Positions 1 through 8,031 are shown, counted from the first letter of the stretch. The stretch: DNA of 64,000 nucleotides from JARRLC01 sp050290865 (GCA_050290865.1 JBNKIW010000006.1:62001-126000); one strand, 5' to 3'. Translations and numbers: made by a program. Notes: a model not told the origin generated them from the letters alone.

Positions 1-61
1 CGCCAAGTTCGCTTGTGCGCCGCGCGGCGAACCGGGTGCGAACTTGGCTCGCGGGCTGTAC
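1..61. repeat. Dispersed palindromic repeat, copy A (cut by window edge)
   Basis: This is the right-hand part of an imperfect inverted repeat. Its arms read CCAAGTTCG and GCGAACTTGG, and it closes with GGGCTGTAC. The same architecture recurs at 5407-5475, 26187-26262 and 61102-61184, always between genes. No reading frame here is credible. The left end lies outside the window. Confidence 0.7.
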
Positions 62-172
62 TCGTCCGAGTATTAGCGGCGGCGGCGCATTTCCTCAAGG
101 CCCGTCGAGGCGAGGCGCAGCCGCCTTGGACCAAGACGTTCCGGCCTGTGGCGGCGCGCCCCGGTTCTCGCG

Positions 173-1210
173 TCACGGCTCCACGAACGCGAATTTGATC
201 AGCTTCTTCACCCGCGGCCCCATTTCCTCATTCATAAAGGTCCGGATCAATTTCATAATCTGAGTCCGCTTATCGTTCACTGCCTGCTTGGATTGCAGAA
301 TCCGCTGTAGTTGTGGGAGCAGGCGCGCGGCGTAGGACGTGTTGGAGCTGTCGAACACGTTGGCGACGAATTCGCTCATCGACTGCGGCGACTGCCACAG
401 ACCTGACGCAAAGTCCTGGATATTGTCGACATATTCGATGGAAATGGAGCGGAGAAGTCCGCGCGCGTGGTTGAGGCGATGGCCGAGACGCCGGTAGATG
501 TCCTCCATGGACATGTTGCGTCCGGCCTCGGATTGGACAAGAATATCATCCAGGAAGTCAGACATGGCGAGACGTGCCGAACGCATGTGCAAGTCAACGA
601 GAATCGCTGTAACTTTCGGGTCGAGTATCTGCCTTCCGTGATAATGTTTGCGTGATGGAGCGGAATTGCCGTTGATGCATATTCCGTCGGCAATACCGGG
701 CGGCTGCCACCGCCACACTTGAACCGGATCAATGATATTTTTGAGCTGACGTTCGCCGATGGGGAAGAGCTGAGCGCCAAATATGTTCTTTGTCTGGAGA
801 TAGATGCTTTGCGACAGGCATATGCCGCCGGGAGGCGCGAGTTCCTCCAGCCGCACGGCAACATTCACGCCTTCGCCATGGATATCGTCGGCCCGCTGGA
901 TGATGTCGCAGAGATTGGCGCCCATGCGGAAGTCGATGATCATGTCCTGTGGCGCGGTGGTGTTGCGCTCGGCCATGAGGGACTGAACGTCCATGGCAAA
1001 CTGGACTGCGTCAACCGCGCTTTCGAAGGCCAGGAGAGTGCCGTCGCCCATATAGCGGACGATGCGCCCCTTGTACTTCGCGGCTGCAGGGTTGACGACT
1101 TCGCGCCTGACCGCTTCCAGCGCGCGTATGGTACCGAGTTCGTTTCGCCCCATGAGTATGCAGTAATTCACGACGTCAGCGGCGACGATGGCACTCAACT
1201 TCCGCTCCAT
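173..1210 (-). CDS. Class III adenylate/guanylate cyclase with unique C-terminal domain
   Basis: Predicted to make a cyclic nucleotide (cAMP or cGMP) from ATP or GTP in the cytoplasm. The first ~165 residues form a class III cyclase catalytic domain. The start reads LSAIVAADVVNYCILM with the first metal-binding Asp, YMGDGTLLAF carries the second, and GEGVNVAVRLE supplies the Asn and Arg used in transition-state binding, so it looks active. No N-terminal sensor or membrane segment is visible. Residues ~180-345 are a helical-looking region I do not recognise; it may be the regulatory part. The gene is divergent from a Crp/Fnr-type regulator 217 bp away, which suggests a cyclase/receptor pair (inference). 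Substrate specificity cannot be read with confidence. Confidence 0.85.
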   Translation of the reverse strand: MERKLSAIVAADVVNYCILMGRNELGTIRALEAVRREVVNPAAAKYKGRIVRYMGDGTLLAFESAVDAVQFAMDVQSLMAERNTTAPQDMIIDFRMGANLCDIIQRADDIHGEGVNVAVRLEELAPPGGICLSQSIYLQTKNIFGAQLFPIGERQLKNIIDPVQVWRWQPPGIADGICINGNSAPSRKHYHGRQILDPKVTAILVDLHMRSARLAMSDFLDDILVQSEAGRNMSMEDIYRRLGHRLNHARGLLRSISIEYVDNIQDFASGLWQSPQSMSEFVANVFDSSNTSYAARLLPQLQRILQSKQAVNDKRTQIMKLIRTFMNEEMGPRVKKLIKFAFVEP

Positions 1211-1427
1211 GGCGTCCTCATACGCATAAAATACGACTTGACAGAAATGATTTGCGAGGCCCGCTCGCAGTGAACAAAATCACAGGTTGTAAAGAAGAAT
1301 ATACTCGCCTCTGCTGTCAATCCCTTTCTTCACGCGACGGGCCGCGCCGGCAGGAGCGCGGCCAATGTTCGACGATGTTTCGCAAACGCGGCCGAACGTA
1401 TTCGGCTAGATAAAAATTAGGTTAATT

Positions 1428-2180
1428 ATGACAATAACTCGCCAGAGAACAGACTTTCGCAAGGTATCACTGCGCAGAATACCCTATTTCCAATCTGTGT
1501 CCAATGAATCACTCAAGAAGATTGAACAGGGTTCGGCGCGCTTAAACTTCTCGAGAGGCCAGGAGATCATTTCCAGGTTCGATAACTCCGATGAAGTCTT
1601 TGTCCTGCTTTCCGGCCTTGCACGCGTGATCATATTCTCTGCCAACGGCAAAGCCGTCGGTTTCCGGCGTATCAATCCTGGGGATTTCTTTGGAGAGTTC
1701 TCCGCGATCGACGGGCAACGGCGCTCCGCCACCGTCGAGGCGGTGAAACCGTGCATGGCGCTGTGCTTCTCCTCGGCGCTGTTCTGGGATATTATGGAAA
1801 GCGATCGAGCCTTTCTTTCCGTCGTGCTGAGCCATCTCGTCGATCTCCTGCGATCGACGACCGCCCGCATCGTGGAGTTCAGCACCCTCGCCGTCAAAAA
1901 CCGTATCCATTGCGAAATCTTGCGCATGGCGAAAGCCGCGGCGGCCGGCAGCAGCGACAATCGCGAATGCCTGATCACCCCTGCGCCGACCCATTCGGAA
2001 ATAGCCGCGCGCATCAGCACCCATCGCGAGGCCGTCTCGCGGGAATTCAGCCACCTGAAGCGGCTCGGCCTCATCGAACGCCGCGGGCGCCTCCTCGTCG
2101 TCAAGGACCGGGAGCGCCTGGAAAAGATGGTTCACGACGCCTATGGCGAGGACATGGGTGGAAACGGCATCAGCATCTGA
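1428..2180 (+). CDS. Crp/Fnr-family transcriptional regulator
   Basis: DNA-binding regulator of 250 residues. Residues ~15-130 form a cyclic-nucleotide-binding beta-roll with the phosphate-cassette pattern FGE (88-90) followed by RRSATV (98-103), the layout seen in true cAMP receptors. There is no N-terminal Cys cluster for an FNR iron-sulfur centre. A dimerisation helix follows, then a winged helix-turn-helix at ~185-225 (HSEIAARISTHREAVSREFS). The neighbouring divergent cyclase makes cAMP or cGMP a likely ligand (inference). The start is an ATG after an AT-rich stretch (TAAAAATTAGG) that supplies a weak ribosome site. Confidence 0.88.
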   Translation: MTITRQRTDFRKVSLRRIPYFQSVSNESLKKIEQGSARLNFSRGQEIISRFDNSDEVFVLLSGLARVIIFSANGKAVGFRRINPGDFFGEFSAIDGQRRSATVEAVKPCMALCFSSALFWDIMESDRAFLSVVLSHLVDLLRSTTARIVEFSTLAVKNRIHCEILRMAKAAAAGSSDNRECLITPAPTHSEIAARISTHREAVSREFSHLKRLGLIERRGRLLVVKDRERLEKMVHDAYGEDMGGNGISI

Positions 2181-2270
2181 GGCCCGGCAACGATCCCCCC
2201 CCGGATCTGCCCCCTAGACGCAATTCGCTTGCAGAGGCACGTTTATGAGGCTACGGCCTACCCTGAACGG

Positions 2271-2457
2271 GCAAGCATCGCGCTTTCTCTAGCTACGCGC
2301 GATCAGCAAGCATCGCGGCTTGTTTGCTTACGCGCGATCAGCAAGCATCGCGGCTTGTTTGCTTACGCGCGATCAGCAAGCATCGCGGCTTGTTTGCTTA
2401 CGCGCGATCAGCAAGCATCGCGCTTTGTTTGCTTACGCGCGATCAGCAAGCATCGCG
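2271..2457. repeat. 35-bp tandem repeat, five copies plus a degenerate leading copy
   Basis: The motif GATCAGCAAGCATCGCG begins at 2301, 2336, 2371, 2406 and 2441, an exact 35-bp period, with a partial divergent copy at 2271-2300. Copies are almost identical, differing mainly at CGCGGCTTG versus CGCGCTTTG. Each unit can fold two ways: CAAGC-ATCGCG-GCTTG, or CGCGAT-CAGCAAGC-ATCGCG. The array ends 23 bp before the malyl-CoA lyase start codon. The period is not a multiple of three, and there are no unique spacers as a CRISPR array would have. Confidence 0.9.
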
Positions 2458-2480
2458 CGATGGACGAATAGGGAGGCAAC

Positions 2481-3536
2481 ATGACGGGCTGGACGAAAAC
2501 ACCGGTAAAATTCTTCGCACCCCTGGCGATCGGTGCCCCGCAGCCGTTCGTCCAGCGCCCCGTGCGCCTGGAGCGCATGATCCACTTCATCCCGCCTCAT
2601 ATCGAGAAGATCCGCGCCCGCGCCGGCGAAATCGCCGCTCAGGTGGACGTCATCCTCGGCAATCTCGAAGATGCCATCCCCGCCGATGCCAAGGAGGCGG
2701 CGCGCCGCGGTTTCATCGAGATGGCGCAGGCCCACGATTTCGGCTCCACCGGGCTGTGGACCCGCATCAACGCGCTGAACAGTCCCTGGGCGCTCGACGA
2801 CGTGCTGGAGATCGTCGCTGCCGCTGGCAACAAACTCGACGTCATCATGCTGCCCAAGGTCGAGGGCCCGTGGGACATCAACTATCTGGACCAGCTTCTC
2901 GCCCAGCTCGAGGCGCGGCACAGCGTCACGCGTCCGATCATGATCCACGCGATCCTGGAGACGCCGGAGGGCGTGAACAATATCGAAACCATTGCCGCCG
3001 CCAGTCCGCGCATGCACGGGATGAGCCTGGGCCCCGCTGATCTCGCGGCGTCCCGCGGCATGAAGACGACGCGCGTCGGCGGCGGCCATCCCGCCTATGG
3101 CGTCCTCGCCGATGCCGACGCAGCGGGCGCGGGCCGCGCCTTCTATCAGCAGGATTTGTGGCACTACACCGTGGGCCGCATGGTCGATGCCTGCGCCGCT
3201 TACGGGCTGAAGGCATTCTACGGTCCGTTCGGCGATTTCAGCGACCCGGACGCCTGCGAGGCGCAGTTCCGGAACGCCTTTCTCCAGGGCTGCGCGGGCG
3301 CGTGGTCGCTGCACCCCAGCCAGATCGACATCGCCAAGCGCGTGTTCAGCCCCGACGTCGATGAGGTCGCCTTCGCGCGCAAGATCCTGGACGCGATGCC
3401 CGACGGCAGCGGCGCCGTGATGATCGACGGCAAGATGCAGGATGACGCGACCTGGAAACAGGCCAGGGTGATCATGGATCTGGCACAGCTCGTGGCCAAA
3501 AAAGACCCCGGCCTGGCGGCGCGGTATGGATTGTAG
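2481..3536 (+). CDS. mcl1: L-malyl-CoA/beta-methylmalyl-CoA lyase
   Basis: HpcH/HpaI-aldolase superfamily enzyme of 351 residues, a typical length for the family. It reversibly cleaves malyl-CoA to acetyl-CoA and glyoxylate, and methylmalyl-CoA to propionyl-CoA and glyoxylate, using Mg2+. Such enzymes serve the serine cycle, the ethylmalonyl-CoA pathway or the 3-hydroxypropionate cycle. Visible family signatures are NLEDAIP (acidic metal region), IMIHAILETPEGVNNIE (active-site Glu strand) and GAWSLHPSQIDIAKRVF near the C-terminus. The ATG follows a clear GGGAGG ribosome site. A 35-bp repeat array sits immediately upstream. No other pathway gene is adjacent, so which route it serves is not shown here. 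Confidence 0.92.
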   Translation: MTGWTKTPVKFFAPLAIGAPQPFVQRPVRLERMIHFIPPHIEKIRARAGEIAAQVDVILGNLEDAIPADAKEAARRGFIEMAQAHDFGSTGLWTRINALNSPWALDDVLEIVAAAGNKLDVIMLPKVEGPWDINYLDQLLAQLEARHSVTRPIMIHAILETPEGVNNIETIAAASPRMHGMSLGPADLAASRGMKTTRVGGGHPAYGVLADADAAGAGRAFYQQDLWHYTVGRMVDACAAYGLKAFYGPFGDFSDPDACEAQFRNAFLQGCAGAWSLHPSQIDIAKRVFSPDVDEVAFARKILDAMPDGSGAVMIDGKMQDDATWKQARVIMDLAQLVAKKDPGLAARYGL

Positions 3537-3754
3537 CCGAAGCTGACCACCACTTCAGCCCGCTTGCAGGCTCCCGCGCTTTAATGCTTAACTTCCAGAT
3601 AATTGGGCGAAGGCGCAATTCTGCGCTACAGTAGATTTACTTACTCAGGCGGTCCCGGAGGCTGTTGCAGCGGTATTCGTCGTACCGCGCCGCTCCTCCG
3701 CCCGCCCTCGGATTGACACCGCCTCGGAGGACGCGCGATATGGGGAGACAGAGT

Positions 3755-4114
3755 ATGTCTCGTGTGAGCCCGGACATGGATATCTTGAAGCGGAAGAGGG
3801 CCAAATTCCAGCTTGGACAAGTCGTTCGGCACCGCTTCTTTCCGCTGCGCGGCGTCATTTTCGACGTGGACCCGGAATTCGCTAACACCGAGGAATGGTG
3901 GGAGTCCATTCCGCAGGAGATCCGCCCGCGCAAGGATCAACCGTTCTATCATCTCCTCGCCGAGAACGAGGACGCGGAATATGTGGCCTATGTCTCCGAG
4001 CAGAACCTGACGCCGGATGAGTCGGGCGAACCGCTGCGCCACCCGCAGATCGGGGAGCTTTTCGACGACCTGGAGAACGGCGTCTACCGCAGCCGCTACA
4101 TGCAGGAACATTAA
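3755..4114 (+). CDS. hspQ: HspQ heat-shock/hemimethylated-DNA-binding protein
   Basis: About 119 residues, YccV/HspQ family. E. coli HspQ binds hemimethylated oriC DNA and acts as a specificity-enhancing factor for Lon; its exact role in alphaproteobacteria is less settled. The core reads FQLGQVVRHRFFPLRGVIFD, then EEWWESIP, PFYHLLAEN and YVSEQNLTPD, which is characteristic. Two in-frame ATGs are possible: 3740 (after CGGAGG) and 3755 (after GGGAGACAG). I use the second because it gives the usual family length. The gene stands alone; the next start is 240 bp downstream. Confidence 0.88.
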   Translation: MSRVSPDMDILKRKRAKFQLGQVVRHRFFPLRGVIFDVDPEFANTEEWWESIPQEIRPRKDQPFYHLLAENEDAEYVAYVSEQNLTPDESGEPLRHPQIGELFDDLENGVYRSRYMQEH

Positions 4115-4354
4115 GACAGAGCGGACAAGGGGGCTGGCGCGCGTGGCGCCAGCGTCCCATTCCGGCGCACTCCCAGCATTCTTCCCCGCCCATCCGAAAA
4201 TCCTGCCTCACGCGCAGCATGCAACACGGGGCAGGCATATCCCTCCCAGACCGGGACTATCCCCTGCGGCTTACTATTCATTGCCAGTTCATCGCACTTG
4301 GTGTCACATTGATGCTGGGAACACCGGCTCGACCAGAGATTTTGGGAAAGAATA

Positions 4355-4717
4355 ATGATTCGCTGGTTCTGCCTTTCATTGCTGCTGGCAATCCATCTGG
4401 TGGCCACGCCACCGGAAGCGGTGGCCGCGCCTGCCGTGGCGGTGGCGGACGCTTTTGACCGGACCGCGCCGGAGAGCGTGACGCTGGTCGGAGAGCGTAG
4501 CGGGCGCTACTTCTTCTGGCGCCGCTGGAAGGGCCGGAAGCACGGGAAAGCGAGAAGACGGGGCGAGCACAAATCATTGGGCGCGAGGTTCTGGGGCGGT
4601 CCTTATTGGGGTTATGGCGCGCGCCTCGGACATCCCTGCAAAATCTGCCGCAAAGCCTGCCGGGGCGGCAAGAAAAGTGCGCGCTGTAACCGCTGCCGCT
4701 CACGCTGCGGCTGGTAG
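4355..4717 (+). CDS. Small secreted Cys/Arg-rich protein (unknown function)
   Basis: A 120-residue protein with a signal peptide (hydrophobic stretch 3-18, cleavage likely after AVAAPA). The mature part is strongly basic (WRRWKGRKHGKARRR, ~55-70) with a Gly/Tyr/Trp patch (WGGPYWGYG). It ends in a tight Cys cluster, CKICRKACRGGKK then CNRCRSRCGW, giving seven Cys in the last ~27 residues. I do not recognise a named family. Two similar small secreted proteins follow at 4930 and 5565 and another lies at 14413, so this looks like a local expansion of basic, aromatic, Cys-containing exported proteins. Start chosen by GGGAAAG upstream of ATG. Confidence 0.6.
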   Translation: MIRWFCLSLLLAIHLVATPPEAVAAPAVAVADAFDRTAPESVTLVGERSGRYFFWRRWKGRKHGKARRRGEHKSLGARFWGGPYWGYGARLGHPCKICRKACRGGKKSARCNRCRSRCGW

Positions 4718-4929
4718 CCCTGCCTCCATCACCTCCATGAAACAGCCAGCCTCAGCGGCGAACGTTCCTTGCGGCCGCCGCGGTCTGCGTCATTTTTCGA
4801 CAAATCATCGAGAGACTTATGCCGGAGCGGAACGTTTCCCGGACACCGGTTAATGCGCCGTTCAGGCACGAACGTGTCGAATGGTACTCCATAATAAAAC
4901 AAGAGCTGGCCGAGGAAGCAGAGGAGTAA

Positions 4930-5256
4930 ATGATGCGAAAGACTCTTTACGCGCTCGCCGTCCTGGTTGCGGGGGCATTCGCGCTCGGCGCAGGAGCTCC
5001 GGCTGAGGCCGCGGGAACCGGTCTGCTGGCGTCGCCGTTGGGATTTACCAAGGCTACGGCGGCAGTCGAGAAGGTGCGCTCGCGTCGTCGCTACCGTCGC
5101 TACCGCCGTTGGCGGCGCTGGCGGCGCCACTATCGGGGCTATCCCTATTGGGGGCACCGGCGTTGCTATTGGCGTCCCGGATACCGGCGCTGCTACTGGC
5201 GTCACGGGCGCCGGCGCTGCTATTGGCGTCGCGGATACCGGCGCTGCCGCTGGTAA
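4930..5256 (+). CDS. Small secreted Arg/Tyr/Trp-rich repeat protein (unknown function)
   Basis: A 108-residue protein with a standard signal peptide (TLYALAVLVAGAFALGAGAP, cleavage near AEAAG). The mature C-terminal half is almost entirely Arg, Tyr, Trp, His and Cys, with four RRC-type repeats (HRRCYWRPG, YRRCYWRHG, RRRCYWRRG, YRRCRW). The spacing of about ten residues with one Cys each suggests a repeat grown by slippage. GAGGAG precedes a double ATG. Nothing indicates an enzyme. A role at the envelope (binding polyanions, metals or the cell wall) is only a guess from composition. Confidence 0.6.
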   Translation: MMRKTLYALAVLVAGAFALGAGAPAEAAGTGLLASPLGFTKATAAVEKVRSRRRYRRYRRWRRWRRHYRGYPYWGHRRCYWRPGYRRCYWRHGRRRCYWRRGYRRCRW

Positions 5257-5406
5257 ACGCTGTGACATACACGGAGCCCGTGCCCGCCAGGGCGCGGGTT
5301 TCCGCTTGAATCGAGGCTGGTACAGCCGGGGGAAATTCCAACCCGGTTGCTATGACCACTTATAGGATTTCCCGCGGAGAAGGCGTACAAGCAATTCATT
5401 GAACCC

Positions 5407-5475
5407 GGTACAGTCGGCAAGGTGGCGCGAACCTGCTGCCGCATGTGCTCATACGAACTTGCTGCGGGCTGTACC
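5407..5475. repeat. Dispersed palindromic repeat, copy B
   Basis: Begins GGTACAG and ends CTGTACC, a perfect 7-bp terminal inverted repeat. Inside it carries the internal arms of the family (GCGAACCTGC near the left, CGAACTTGCTGC near the right). The central CCGCATGTGCTCATACGAACTTG matches copy D (61102-61184) best. It lies in the 308-bp gap between two genes for small secreted proteins; I see nothing else in that gap apart from the ribosome site of the next gene. Confidence 0.7.
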
Positions 5476-5564
5476 AGGAGAACAAGAACCGTTCTCCGGC
5501 TCGGACACAGACAGCATCCTGGCGCCGCCTGCATCTGTGCCGGACCCAGCGAAGGGCGAATGGA

Positions 5565-5921
5565 ATGATAAAAAGACTACTGGGTGCCTCCCTGGCGGTG
5601 ATCGGCGGATTGTGCGCCGCTTCCGGCCCGTCGCTGGCCGCCGATCCGGCGCAGGCCGGTATTCATGGCGGCAGCATTATCCGGACAGGCGGCTACTATT
5701 ATCGCGGCGCCTGCGGCGACCGTTCCTACCGCTGCGGCAAACGGCGGCGCTATTACGGCGATCGCCGTTATTGGGACGACGATCGGGACAACTGGCGCGA
5801 ACGGCGCTGGCGTTGGCGTGAATGGGAGCGTCGCCGCGCGTGGTGGTGGCGGCACAGGGGACGGTACGAGTTCTGCTGGCGTCACCCCTATCACTGGCGG
5901 TGCTATAACGACTATTACTGA
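5565..5921 (+). CDS. Small secreted Arg/Trp/Tyr-rich protein (unknown function)
   Basis: A 118-residue protein with signal peptide IKRLLGASLAVIGGLCAA, likely cut after SLAADP. The mature region has RGACGDRSYRCGKRRRYYGD, then a dense WRERRWRWREWERRRAWWWR stretch, and ends CWRHPYHWRCYNDYY. Four Cys in the mature part are far apart. It is similar in style to the products at 4355 and 4930 but not an obvious duplicate. The frame is open further upstream, but the ATG at 5565 follows GAAGGGCG and starts exactly at the signal peptide. A terminator follows at 5969-5999. Confidence 0.6.
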   Translation: MIKRLLGASLAVIGGLCAASGPSLAADPAQAGIHGGSIIRTGGYYYRGACGDRSYRCGKRRRYYGDRRYWDDDRDNWRERRWRWREWERRRAWWWRHRGRYEFCWRHPYHWRCYNDYY

Positions 5922-5968
5922 ACAACGGCAAGCAGCCCGGATCCGCCTTCCAACAGGCGCCAGGGCGG

Positions 5969-5999
5969 AAAGCGGCTTCCCGGAGGAGGCCGCTTTTTT
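5969..5999 (+). terminator. Rho-independent terminator
   Basis: AAAGCGGCTTCC pairs with GGAGGCCGCTTT (one mismatch) around a short loop and is followed by a T-run. It lies 48 bp after the stop of the small secreted protein gene ending at 5921. The rest of the 342-bp gap before 6264 holds only this and the next hairpin. Confidence 0.8.
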
Positions 6000-6208
6000 G
6001 TTGGCTGGCGGGCCGAGGCCGCAGCGGTTTCACCTGCTGACTGAGCGAATTGAGTCGCTTTCTCTGCTTCCGCTCGTCCCTCTCGGCACCGCCGAACGAG
6101 AACCGGTCATCGCAAGTCACCGCGCCATATCGTCGCCCTACCTGCGCGCGAACCAACCTGCGGTTTTCACCTAGGAATAAACCGTTGCCGGAAGGCCGCA
6201 GCAAATAT

Positions 6209-6236
6209 AAAAAGGGGCAATAGGCTGCCCCTTTTT
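6209..6236. terminator. Bidirectional rho-independent terminator
   Basis: AAAAAGGGGCA pairs with TGCCCCTTTTT around ATAGGC. An A-run on one side and a T-run on the other let it work on both strands. It sits 28 bp downstream of the BamE-like gene, which is read on the minus strand, and so probably ends that transcript. Confidence 0.82.
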
Positions 6237-6263
6237 CGCAAAAATCCCAAGGTGTGGCTGCTG

Positions 6264-6791
6264 TCAGCCTCCGGCATTGCCTCCCGATGGCGGGCGGCCG
6301 ATATTGCGGAAAAGCTCCTTTAACAGACCGTCCTCGGAGCCGCGCGAAGGTGTTTCACGTTTCACGATGTCGATGACTTGACCGTCCTTGAGGCCGTAAT
6401 GCGCGACACGCGCGACGACGTCCTTCTTATCGAAATAGACGGCCACAACGCGACGGTCTACTATTGACGGCGACATAAAAGCCGCAGACCTTTTGGTCGT
6501 CGTGGAAATGTAGTAGAAAGCTTCCTGCCCTACCGTGGATTTGGTATCGGGGGTACCCAAAGCAAGAATGACCTGGTCTCTGCTCATGCCCTCCTTCACC
6601 TGCTTGAGGTCCTCTTCCGCAAAGACGTGGCCGTGCCGCGCGATGTCGGCAGCGCAGGCCCCCAGCGAGAAGGCGATGAAGACCGCCGCCAGGGAGCGCG
6701 CGAGCGGAAAATGGGATTTTTTTTCGGCAGCGGCCCGCGCTGCCATCAAGAAGGCATCTTTTCTCATGTAGCTATGATCTTGCTTTGACAT
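6264..6791 (-). CDS. bamE: BamE/SmpA/OmlA-family outer-membrane lipoprotein
   Basis: Small lipoprotein of the beta-barrel assembly machinery (BAM), inner face of the outer membrane. The lipobox is LGAC after a hydrophobic run (LAAVFIAFS), with the lipid-bearing Cys near residue 46. The SmpA/OmlA domain follows: LKQVKEGMSRDQVILALGTP then AFYYISTTTKR and RVVAVYFDKKDVV. About 30 extra residues precede the signal sequence if the first ATG (after AAGGTACAGCGCA) is used; internal Met codons would shorten this. It is divergent from the CBP3-like gene, as is often seen in alphaproteobacteria. Confidence 0.85.
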   Translation of the reverse strand: MSKQDHSYMRKDAFLMAARAAAEKKSHFPLARSLAAVFIAFSLGACAADIARHGHVFAEEDLKQVKEGMSRDQVILALGTPDTKSTVGQEAFYYISTTTKRSAAFMSPSIVDRRVVAVYFDKKDVVARVAHYGLKDGQVIDIVKRETPSRGSEDGLLKELFRNIGRPPSGGNAGG

Positions 6792-6920
6792 TGCGCTGTA
6801 CCTTGCGATCGAGTGACGTTCGGGGCGGATGCGTTAGGGTTCCAAAAATCGGTCTCACTTCAGTTGGTGGTTGCTGCCGTGACGAATATGACGCGTAACA
6901 GATTCCAGGCTCAAGGTAAT

Positions 6921-7484
6921 ATGACACCGATGTTCCGCTGGTTTGCTGGCCGAGCGGCCCGCAAGGAAGCTGCCGAGAAGATCTACGATACAATTGTGGC
7001 GCAGTCACGCAACCCAGGGTTCTATATCCGGTGCGGTGTGCCCGATACGCTGTCGGGGCGCTTCGACATGCTGGTCATCCACATGTTCGTCGTGCTGCAG
7101 ATCCTGAAGCTGGGCGGCCGCGAGGGACAGTTGCTCGCGCAGGAGATCGTGGAGGCGTTCATTCGCGAGATGGACACCATGGTCCGCGACCTCGGCGTGC
7201 CGGACAGGAATGTGCCGAAGGAGGTGCGCAAGATCGCGCAGCTCTTCTACGGCCAGCTTCTGGCCTACTCGACCGCGCTGCAGCGTCATGATCAAAAAGG
7301 ACTGGCTGGCGAAGTCTGGAAGAGCTTTCAGTCAACGGACGCGGGCCGTGATGCCCCGGTCGCCGCCGACGCCATCGCTCATTATATCCGGCAGTCGATC
7401 AAGACCATCCAGGAAATGCCGCTCAACCTGCTGTTGCAGGGCAGCATCCGCTTCGCCGAGGTCGCCAGCAACCGCTATGCCTGA
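6921..7484 (+). CDS. Ubiquinol-cytochrome c chaperone (CBP3-like)
   Basis: Bacterial homologue of mitochondrial Cbp3/UQCC1, which assists folding and assembly of cytochrome b in complex III. The 187-residue product has the helical CBP3 core: IYDTIVAQSRNPGFYIRCG, GRFDMLVIHMFVVLQIL, FIREMDTMVRDLGVPDRNVP and FYGQLLAYSTAL. The frame is open upstream to 6813, but the ATG at 6921 (after CTCAAGGTAAT) starts at TPMFRWF, the usual N-terminus. Its stop overlaps the start of yceD (ATGCCTGA), so the two are translationally coupled. Confidence 0.88.
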   Translation: MTPMFRWFAGRAARKEAAEKIYDTIVAQSRNPGFYIRCGVPDTLSGRFDMLVIHMFVVLQILKLGGREGQLLAQEIVEAFIREMDTMVRDLGVPDRNVPKEVRKIAQLFYGQLLAYSTALQRHDQKGLAGEVWKSFQSTDAGRDAPVAADAIAHYIRQSIKTIQEMPLNLLLQGSIRFAEVASNRYA

Positions 7485-8031
7485 TCGGCACGCCGCGCAG
7501 ACGCCTCAGCCGGTATTTTCCAGGCGTCTGTCCGTGGACGATGTCAGGGCGCATAAGGGGGTGGTCGAAGCAACCGCCGACGAATGCGCGAATCTGGCAT
7601 CGCTCTGCCGGGTTGAAAAACTCGCTTTCCTTCGTTTCGCCTACGACCTGCAGCCTATCGCCTCGCACCGCTTCCGCCTTACCGGCGAACTCCGCGCCGA
7701 AGTGACGCAGGCTTGTATCGTCACGCTTGAGCCTGTGGAAGAAAGCATCCGGGAGGCGGTGGACATCGAGTTCTGGCCCGAACACCAGCTCGACGCGGCC
7801 TCCGGGAACGAAGAGGCAGCGGCCGGCTTGGAGACTTCCGAACCACCCGAGCCGATCGCCGGTGGGCGGATCGACGTCGGCGCTTTCGCGGCGGAAATCC
7901 TCGCCAGCGCCCTCAACCCTTATCCGCGCAAGACCGATGCCGAGTTCGTCTGGCAGGACGCGCCGGATGAAGCGGAAACGGCGAAGTCCGGCCCCTTCGC
8001 CAGCCTCGCCAGGCTGCAGCCGAAAAGCTGA
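7477..8031 (+). CDS. yceD: YceD/DUF177-family protein (23S rRNA accumulation/L32 operon type)
   Basis: 184-residue YceD-like protein. Members are needed for normal 23S rRNA accumulation in bacteria and plastids. Recognisable elements are FRLTGELRAEVTQACIVTLEP (the conserved Cys region), the acidic middle, and GGRIDVGAFAAEILASALNPYPRK followed by a hydrophobic/acidic tail. It starts inside the end of the CBP3-like gene (8-bp overlap), the arrangement commonly found in alphaproteobacteria. The usual following genes (plsX, or rpmF) are not here; the next gene is convergent, so the cluster is cut short. Confidence 0.85.
   Translation: MPDRHAAQTPQPVFSRRLSVDDVRAHKGVVEATADECANLASLCRVEKLAFLRFAYDLQPIASHRFRLTGELRAEVTQACIVTLEPVEESIREAVDIEFWPEHQLDAASGNEEAAAGLETSEPPEPIAGGRIDVGAFAAEILASALNPYPRKTDAEFVWQDAPDEAETAKSGPFASLARLQPKS

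Noticed and set aside
1235..1262. Promoter from TTGACA on the plus strand
   Set aside because: No -10 element at a usable distance and no gene starts soon after it.
2271..2457. CRISPR array
   Set aside because: The 35-bp units are directly adjacent with no unique spacers, and no cas gene is present.
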